Under the pieces are notes generated by a model. That model was not told the DNA's origin and made no database searches. It saw only the letters and a program-made list of their open reading frames with translations. Positions 4,220 through 9,002 of a stretch of 9,002 nt of DNA are shown piece by piece. The position numbers and the translations under genes were made by a program. This DNA is from Lentisphaerota bacterium (GTDB taxonomy: Bacteria; Verrucomicrobiota; Lentisphaeria; Oligosphaerales; Oligosphaeraceae): NCBI GenBank assembly GCA_012799755.1, contig JAAZKQ010000148.1, positions 1 through 9,002 on the forward strand, in the 5' to 3' direction. Numbering within the stretch: the first letter of the stretch is position 1; each line of letters starts with the position of its first letter.

Positions 4220-5390
4220 ATGAAAAGACGACCGGCACAGCACATTATTCCCGGCATGCCACCGGGGATTATCATTCCCAGCGAATCCGCTCACCCCCCC
4301 ACGCGGTGTTGATCTCGTCAGCTACTCCGCCGACACGGTTGACGAACGCCCGGGCATTTCCGTTGATGAGGCCCTTGCCGCCGTCAGCGCCGCCGCCCAG
4401 GCATCGGGAAACCAGCTGATCTGCTGGCTCAATGTATCCGGCCTGGCCGACACTCAGTTGCTCAAAAAAATCGGCGATACGCTCGGGCTTCACCCTCTCG
4501 CCATGGAAGACGTCGTCAGTCTCTGCCAGCGCCCACGCGTGGACAACTACGACAGCCATCTCTACATCCCCCTGAAGGCTGTACAGCAGGACGACAGCGG
4601 CCTTTCCTTCAACCAGCTGAGCCTCTTCCTCCTCAAGAATGTCGTCGTCACCTTCCAGGAACAGAGCGGCGATGTCCTTGACGCTGTCCGTCTGCGCATC
4701 CGCCACAGCAGCGGTCGCATCTGCCAAATGGGCGCCGACTACCTCATGTACTCCATTATTGACACGATCATTGACAACTATTTTCCCTGCCTGGAGCAGA
4801 TCAATGAGCTTATGGAGACCCTGGAAGAAAAAATCATTCGCAACCAGGCGCACAAAGACAGCATTGAGTACATCCACCGCCTCAAACGCGACATTCAAGA
4901 AGTCCGCCGCGCCATCTGGCCGCTGCGCGATGCCATTGGCGCCATCTTTCGCGAAGACCTGCCAAACGTCAGCAAGGGCATCCGGCCTTTCCTCCGCGAC
5001 TGCCAGGACCACGCCATTCTTCTCTTTGACACCATTGAAAACTGTCGCGAGTTCGCCAATAGTCTAATGGAAATCTACCTCAGCACCCTCTCCAACCGCA
5101 TGAACGAAATCATGAAGGTTCTCACCATCATCTCAACGATCTTCATCCCCCTCACCTTCATTGCCGGCATCTACGGCATGAACTTCGCCTTCATGCCCGA
5201 ACTCCAGTGGCGCTGGGGATACGCCGCCTGCCTCCTGCTTATGGCGCTCTGCGCCGCCGTGATGATCTGGCTCTTCAAACGCGTCGGCTGGCTGGATTTC
5301 AAACAAAAAACCACCATCACCAGCAAAAAACGCCTCCCGCACCAGCACGCCATCGCCTTCCTTGAAAACTGGCTTAAACAAAACAAATGA
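4220..5390 (+). pseudogene. corA: CorA family Mg2+/Co2+ transporter, frameshifted at a C7 tract
   Basis: As written, the frame from ATG 4220 gives KRRPAQHIIPGMPPGIIIPS and ends at a TGA at 4310 after 30 codons. The rest of a CorA protein continues in another frame, open from 4224 to the stop at 5388-5390. Removing one C from the run at 4294-4300 joins them (HPP then RGVDLVSYSADTVDE) into a 389-residue protein of normal family length. The joined protein has the cytoplasmic funnel domain (ICWLNVSGL, HPLAMEDV, QRPRVDNY), a long stalk helix, TM1 at about 300-318, the signature YGMNF at 318-322 followed by MPEL, and TM2 at about 333-352. CorA forms pentameric divalent-cation channels in the inner membrane. 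About 37 residues follow TM2, a longer tail than the few basic residues usual for the family. The break may be a sequencing or assembly error, a phase-variable tract or true inactivation. It is the last gene of the run with the Fe-S genes and is convergent with the glycosidase gene. Confidence 0.92.
4294..4300 (+). other. C7 homopolymer, site of the corA frameshift
   Basis: Seven consecutive C. Six would keep corA in frame from its ribosome site to its stop; seven put the ribosome into a frame that stops at 4310. Homopolymer runs are hot spots for both slippage in the cell and length errors in sequencing. Confidence 0.85.
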
Positions 5391-5589
5391 GCACGGAAGA
5401 CGTCCTTGGACATCAAGCAGCGCTTGAGCCGGCACGGGGCCAGGCTTCGCGACTTGCGGACAGAACCAAGGAGCGCCGGATTGACTGGCCCGCCCTCAAC
5501 CGGAGCAGACCGGCTTGCGGTCAACGGCGTGAAGAACCGCAGTCGCATAAAAGCGCGGCGTCTTGCCGCATTCTGCCCGGCTCCTCCAA
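5391..5589. other. Convergent intergenic region between corA and the GH2 gene
   Basis: 199 bases between two genes that point at each other. I see no gene and no stem with a T-run on either strand. The only stem noted is gcggc/gccgc (5555-5559 with 5565-5569), too weak to call a terminator. Confidence 0.5.
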
Positions 5590-8500
5590 TCACTCGCCGG
5601 CTTTGACAACGAAGCGACGGCTGTCCCGGAACTGTTCCTGCCCGCCCTTGCGCGACACCAGCGTAAGCTCAAGCTCCCCTGCCCGTTGCGGCGTGAAGCG
5701 GATGGGCACTTCCGTATGATAGCCCAGCTCAATGCGCAGAGGCAGCTCCTCGCCGGCGATCTTCTCACCGTCCAGCAGCGCCTGCCATTCCACCGTCACC
5801 ATCTCATCGGCAAAGCAATCGTTGTAGACAATCAGCGTCCGGACTTCCTCAACGCCAACGGGCAGCTCCGGCGGCGCGGGATAGGCGCCGAGCGCGTCAT
5901 AGGCTTTGTCAAAAACCGCCACCGGCGCAAAGGACTTCACAATGATGTCCCATGCCGCGACAAACTTCTCCGCCGGCCCTTCTTCGCGCAGACCACCGGT
6001 ATAGCTGGGATTGTAGGGCCGGATGTCAAACCAGTCGGCGTAGCGGTAGCCGCGCGTTTGCAAGCCCATGCAGGCATACAGCTCCGCTGTGCGGGCACGC
6101 AAGGCATCATTGGCGGGAAAGAGACATTCACCAATGCCAAGGGGCAGGTCCTGCTTGTATTCGGCCGCCCAGTAGATGTCGTCGCGCAGGTCCCTGCCGT
6201 AGCCCGAGGCCTTCCCGCCGTGGTCTTCCAGATCCTCAATAGTGCGCACATAGTGCTTGACGCTGGCCGTCACCGCGCCGTATGCCGTACCGTCGCCGTC
6301 GAAGATCACCGGTCGCGTGCCGTCGTGGCTGTCAATCACTCGCGCAAATTCGGCCAACTGGGCGGGCGACAGCTGCTTGCAGTTCAGCGCCTCGTTGCAT
6401 GCTGACCAGAGCAACACCGACGGATGATTGCGATCCCGGCGCACCCAGCGCCTCAAATGCTCGCGACACTCGGGCAGCCAGCGCGGATGCGAAGGCATAA
6501 TCATCGCCCAACTTGCGTAAATGCCGCTTTCATCAATCACCATCATGCCCACTTCATCGCAAACCTCATAGACATGCGGCGGTGCCGGCACGGCATGGAA
6601 ACGCAAGACGTTGAAATTCGCGGCCAACGCTCGCTTGACATATGCCGTGAAGTCCTCACGCGTGCTTAGCGGCGGCCGCGGATGATGATAACTCGGGCTT
6701 TCTCCGCGCAAATTGCAGCGGATGCCATTGAGGTAGAAATGAATGCCCTCGAACCACACTTCGCGGAAGCCAAAGCGCGTGTCGGTCCAATGCAGGCGCT
6801 GCCCCTCGACATTGGTGATAATGCTGCGCAGCTGATAGAGTTGCGGCTGATTGGGCTGCCAGTACACCGCATCCGTCCACGGCACGGTGATTTCAGCCCT
6901 GCTGAGCATAAGACCGGGCAACTGTAGCTCCTGCTCGGGCAACCGCAGCACTTTTTCAACGCTGTCATTGGGCCGGACATAGCCGCTGAGAACAACCGTC
7001 GCGTCCTCGCGTTGTGAATTGAACAACTCATAGATGACCGTCAGGCGCTGCTCGCGAACCGAGGTTTGCACGCGCACGTCGGCGATATGCAGCTGCGGCC
7101 GTGAACGCAGGCTCACGCTCTGAAACAGCCCCTTGCGTGAATTTGTACCAATGCCCCGCGGCACCCAGTGGCTGATTTTGCGCCAATCCTTGCTAGGCTT
7201 CGGCACGCCAAAATGCGTGTCGTCTTTGATCAGAACCTCCAAGCTATTGCCCTCGGAGGGTACCATCACCAGCCCGGTGATGTCAAATTCCGCCGGCAGC
7301 GGCCCAACCAGCTGCGAGCCCGCGCTTCGCCCATTGACCCGCACTTCGCAGTAATCGCCGACGGCATCAAAACGGATCAGCACGCGCTGCCCCGCAAAAT
7401 TCGCCGGAATGTCAAAGCTGCGCCGATAGGTGCCGGCATGAACGTCACCCATGCCCTGGACCCCTTCCAGAACCATGGGCACCGGCACCTCTACCGCCGG
7501 TCGCTCGCCCTCGGGCTCAAATTCCCAAGTACCATCAAGAGACAGCACGAGCGCCTCGCCCGACGGCGCGGCCAGACGCAAGGCCGCCAAAAGAGCCTCC
7601 CGCCGTTCTGGTGCCCTGTCGGCAAGCCCCGTCGCCGCCAAGGCCCGCCAGCCGGCTTGTTCGCTTTGCCAAGCGATACTCTGCACGGGCGACTCCGGAT
7701 AGGGATTGCGCCACATGGTCAGCCACGCGGGGCGGCCGTCCGGCCCGGCGGCCAGCAGTCCATCCGGCAAGTTGCGCGGATCGTCGCCGGCTGCACTGAC
7801 CTGCTCTTCCCAGCGGATGGGCACGATCTCTGCCTCGCGGTCGGCGTAGTTCACGGTCAGCGTGGCCACGCGGCTGCCTCGCTCAAGGGCTTTATCCAGC
7901 GATCCTTCAGCGCTATGCCAGAGCGCTACGGCAGCCAGACAAGTCGGCTGGATGTCAATCGGTACGCCCAACCGGAAAGGCATGCTCCCCGCCTCCTGTT
8001 CCGCGCCGGCGGTCAACGGCACGAACATGTCCGCGATGGATTGCGTCCGCAGGGTCAATTCAACCCAGGTCTTGAGCGAAGTCTCGGCGCCGAATTTGCG
8101 GTTGTATTCCAGACGATAGCATTTCGCCCAGGGCGCCGTGCGTTGATCGGAGAGACGCCACTCGCCATCGGCAGCGCTGACCTCCACCACCAGGTCCATG
8201 GTCGGCAAATACAGCCGCGCCTGGCGCAAGGGGCCCATGCTCAGCCGGTCTATGGGCCGCGGCGGCACCTTCCTCTGCTCGGTCTCGCCGCTGACCATGA
8301 TGCCGTCATACAACTCCGGCCGCAGCACCATGAACCACTGAAGATGCTGCGCGCCCGCCATGTCCGCAAAATCAAATTCGTAGCGCAAGGTAACAGCGTC
8401 TTCGGCAATCGTGCATTTCTGCCTGACCACGCCGTGCGCGCCACGATGCTCCCGCAAGGTCGTCCCGCCGTCTTCAGAAAGCAGGGTTGCCGTCCGCCAA

Positions 8501-8679
8501 TCATCAGGAAATCTGTATACGCTCTCCCAGGCCGCATTGGCCACCCAGGGGCTGTTCAGAACCAGCAGCTCAATCCCGTTCGCCCGCAATCGCGGCCCTT
8601 GCTCATCCGGTTGCAAATCCACGGCGGCATGCAATGTCAACCCCAACAACGCAACACAGACACAGCAGGCTTTGAACAT
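5590..8679 (-). CDS. Secreted glycoside hydrolase family 2-type enzyme (beta-galactosidase/glucuronidase-like)
   Basis: A 1029-residue exported protein. Residues 1-19 form a signal peptide (MFK, hydrophobic core, likely cut after LHA). Residues 20-370 are a beta-rich region I cannot assign. Residues about 379-487 are the GH2 sugar-binding jelly roll (LSLDGTWEFEPEGE; GTYRRSFDIPANFAGQRVLI; VRVNGR). An immunoglobulin-like domain follows to about 637, then the TIM barrel (FEGIHFYLNGIRCNLRGES; LAANFNVLRFHAVPAPPHVYEVCDEVGMMVIDE). Catalytic candidates are E763 in PSVLLWSACNEA (acid/base) and E851 in LPLGIGECLFP (nucleophile). The last 80-90 residues look like another beta-sandwich. It should hydrolyse a beta-linked glycoside outside the cytoplasm; the substrate cannot be read from the sequence. 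The ATG at 8679 is chosen over the in-frame ATG at 8718 because it starts the signal peptide and has GGAGA (8687-8691) 7 bases upstream. No sugar-uptake or regulator gene is adjacent. Confidence 0.9.
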   Translation of the reverse strand: MFKACCVCVALLGLTLHAAVDLQPDEQGPRLRANGIELLVLNSPWVANAAWESVYRFPDDWRTATLLSEDGGTTLREHRGAHGVVRQKCTIAEDAVTLRYEFDFADMAGAQHLQWFMVLRPELYDGIMVSGETEQRKVPPRPIDRLSMGPLRQARLYLPTMDLVVEVSAADGEWRLSDQRTAPWAKCYRLEYNRKFGAETSLKTWVELTLRTQSIADMFVPLTAGAEQEAGSMPFRLGVPIDIQPTCLAAVALWHSAEGSLDKALERGSRVATLTVNYADREAEIVPIRWEEQVSAAGDDPRNLPDGLLAAGPDGRPAWLTMWRNPYPESPVQSIAWQSEQAGWRALAATGLADRAPERREALLAALRLAAPSGEALVLSLDGTWEFEPEGERPAVEVPVPMVLEGVQGMGDVHAGTYRRSFDIPANFAGQRVLIRFDAVGDYCEVRVNGRSAGSQLVGPLPAEFDITGLVMVPSEGNSLEVLIKDDTHFGVPKPSKDWRKISHWVPRGIGTNSRKGLFQSVSLRSRPQLHIADVRVQTSVREQRLTVIYELFNSQREDATVVLSGYVRPNDSVEKVLRLPEQELQLPGLMLSRAEITVPWTDAVYWQPNQPQLYQLRSIITNVEGQRLHWTDTRFGFREVWFEGIHFYLNGIRCNLRGESPSYHHPRPPLSTREDFTAYVKRALAANFNVLRFHAVPAPPHVYEVCDEVGMMVIDESGIYASWAMIMPSHPRWLPECREHLRRWVRRDRNHPSVLLWSACNEALNCKQLSPAQLAEFARVIDSHDGTRPVIFDGDGTAYGAVTASVKHYVRTIEDLEDHGGKASGYGRDLRDDIYWAAEYKQDLPLGIGECLFPANDALRARTAELYACMGLQTRGYRYADWFDIRPYNPSYTGGLREEGPAEKFVAAWDIIVKSFAPVAVFDKAYDALGAYPAPPELPVGVEEVRTLIVYNDCFADEMVTVEWQALLDGEKIAGEELPLRIELGYHTEVPIRFTPQRAGELELTLVSRKGGQEQFRDSRRFVVKAGE

Positions 8680-8797
8680 GGCATCGTCTCCAAACAAAAA
8701 AAGTGAAAGATCTTCCACAGGCGGGCAAGGGCGTCAAAATAAGCCCGGCAGATGCAAAAGCAATCAGGAGTTTCCCCGGAACGGCGACGCGTGGTAG

Positions 8798-8827
8798 GCG
8801 GTCACCGATTGATAACCGTTGTTTCTG
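8798..8827 (+). repeat. Second copy of the repeat-element end
   Basis: Identical to 1298-1327 at 24 of 30 positions and in the same orientation. The core ggtcaccgattgata (8800-8814) is a perfect 15-base match to 1300-1314. The sequence beyond differs from the first element, so either only the end is shared or the interior has diverged. Confidence 0.65.
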
Positions 8828-8880
8828 TCAGCTGCCTATGGACAGTATAGACGGCGGGCGAGCGGGTGTTGTCGTCCTTC

Positions 8881-8907
8881 GTGTCCATCGTGGCCATAAT
8901 GTCCATG
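8881..8907 (+). repeat. Three imperfect 9-base tandem units
   Basis: gtgtccatc, gtggccata and atgtccatg follow one another without a gap. A single similar unit, gtgtccatgg, occurs at 1821-1830 just downstream of the first element. No function is evident. Confidence 0.5.
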
Positions 8908-8911
8908 TTTT

Positions 8912-8995
8912 GCGCCGTAGGCGCTTAACCATGCTTAACCCCAGCCTTCAGGCTGGGGTGGCGGCGCCCCATGTGGCAGTGCCTTGTAAAGGCAC
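8912..8995. repeat. Cluster of three short hairpins and a tandem octamer
   Basis: gcgcc-gta-ggcgc (8912-8924), ccccagcct paired with aggctgggg (8939-8947 with 8950-8958), and gtgcctt-gta-aaggcac (8979-8995). Between the first two, gcttaacc occurs twice (8923-8930 and 8933-8940). Stems closed by 3-base loops are also the theme of the element at 1293-1728. None is followed by a T-run. Confidence 0.65.
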
Positions 8996-9002
8996 AACAG
9001 CA

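Larger units (their letters stand above)
8680..9002. other. Gene-free right end: GH2 upstream region plus start of a repeat element
   Basis: 323 bases without a credible gene. Bases 8680-8797 are the upstream region of the GH2 gene. On its strand TTGACG (8730-8735) could be a -35 box, but no good -10 box follows. From 8798 to the window edge the sequence is repeat-like: a copy of the element end also found at 1298, three 9-base units, a tandem GCTTAACC pair and three small hairpins. The element probably continues beyond the window. Confidence 0.6.

Noticed and set aside
4272..5012. Open reading frame of 246 codons on the minus strand
   Set aside because: Shadow of corA. The A/V/D/E-rich product is typical for the reverse of a GC-rich coding frame.
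5563..6405. Open reading frame of 280 codons on the plus strand
   Set aside because: Antisense to the 3' part of the GH2 gene, with no recognisable domain and no ribosome site.
7168..8706. Open reading frame of 512 codons on the plus strand
   Set aside because: It lies entirely antisense to the GH2 gene, whose protein shows signal peptide, domains and catalytic motifs. The antisense product is rich in R, P, Q and G without family motifs, as expected for the shadow of a GC-rich gene.
8939..8958. ccccagcct/aggctgggg hairpin as a terminator
   Set aside because: A strong stem but with a tiny loop and no T-run on either strand. It belongs with the repeat hairpins.

Overview
The window looks like chromosome from a member of the Planctomycetota-Verrucomicrobiota-Lentisphaerota group, most likely Lentisphaerota or Kiritimatiellota. 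The best clue is a type II pseudopilin-like protein with an FTLIELLVV N-terminus and an exact C-terminal H-X9-DG motif, a class strongly expanded in that group. A large secreted family 2 glycoside hydrolase and hairpin-rich interspersed repeats fit the same picture. This assignment is inference, because no rRNA or tRNA gene is present.

Layout. On the minus strand at the left are an H-X9-DG pseudopilin (551-1198) and, 28 bases downstream, the ribosome-rescue hydrolase ArfB (58-522). Next comes a gene-free stretch (1199-1860) that is mostly a MITE-like, hairpin-packed repeat (about 1293-1728) with terminal inverted repeats. The plus-strand genes then begin: a rubredoxin with a GTG start (1861-2028) and a clear intrinsic terminator; a BrnT toxin with a CopG-type antitoxin (2169-2670) behind a 20-base palindrome; and a tight three-gene run. 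That run holds a divergent HesB/IscA-like protein, a soluble NqrF-like [2Fe-2S]/FAD/NAD(H) reductase, and a CorA Mg2+/Co2+ transporter gene that is frameshifted at a run of seven C. The right third is one long minus-strand gene (5590-8679) for an exported GH2-type glycosidase, convergent with corA. The last 200 bases are non-coding and start with a second copy of the repeat end seen at 1298.

How the genes relate. Rubredoxin, the NqrF-like reductase and the IscA-like protein are all iron/sulfur or electron-transfer proteins and suggest an anaerobic or microaerobic redox context, although only the last two look co-transcribed. The GH2 enzyme would act outside the cytoplasm on an unknown polysaccharide or glycoside. 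No complete new multi-gene system is evident. The points most worth following up are the hairpin-rich repeat family, the C7 frameshift in corA, and the pairing of a degenerate A-type Fe-S carrier with a membrane-anchor-less NqrF-like reductase.
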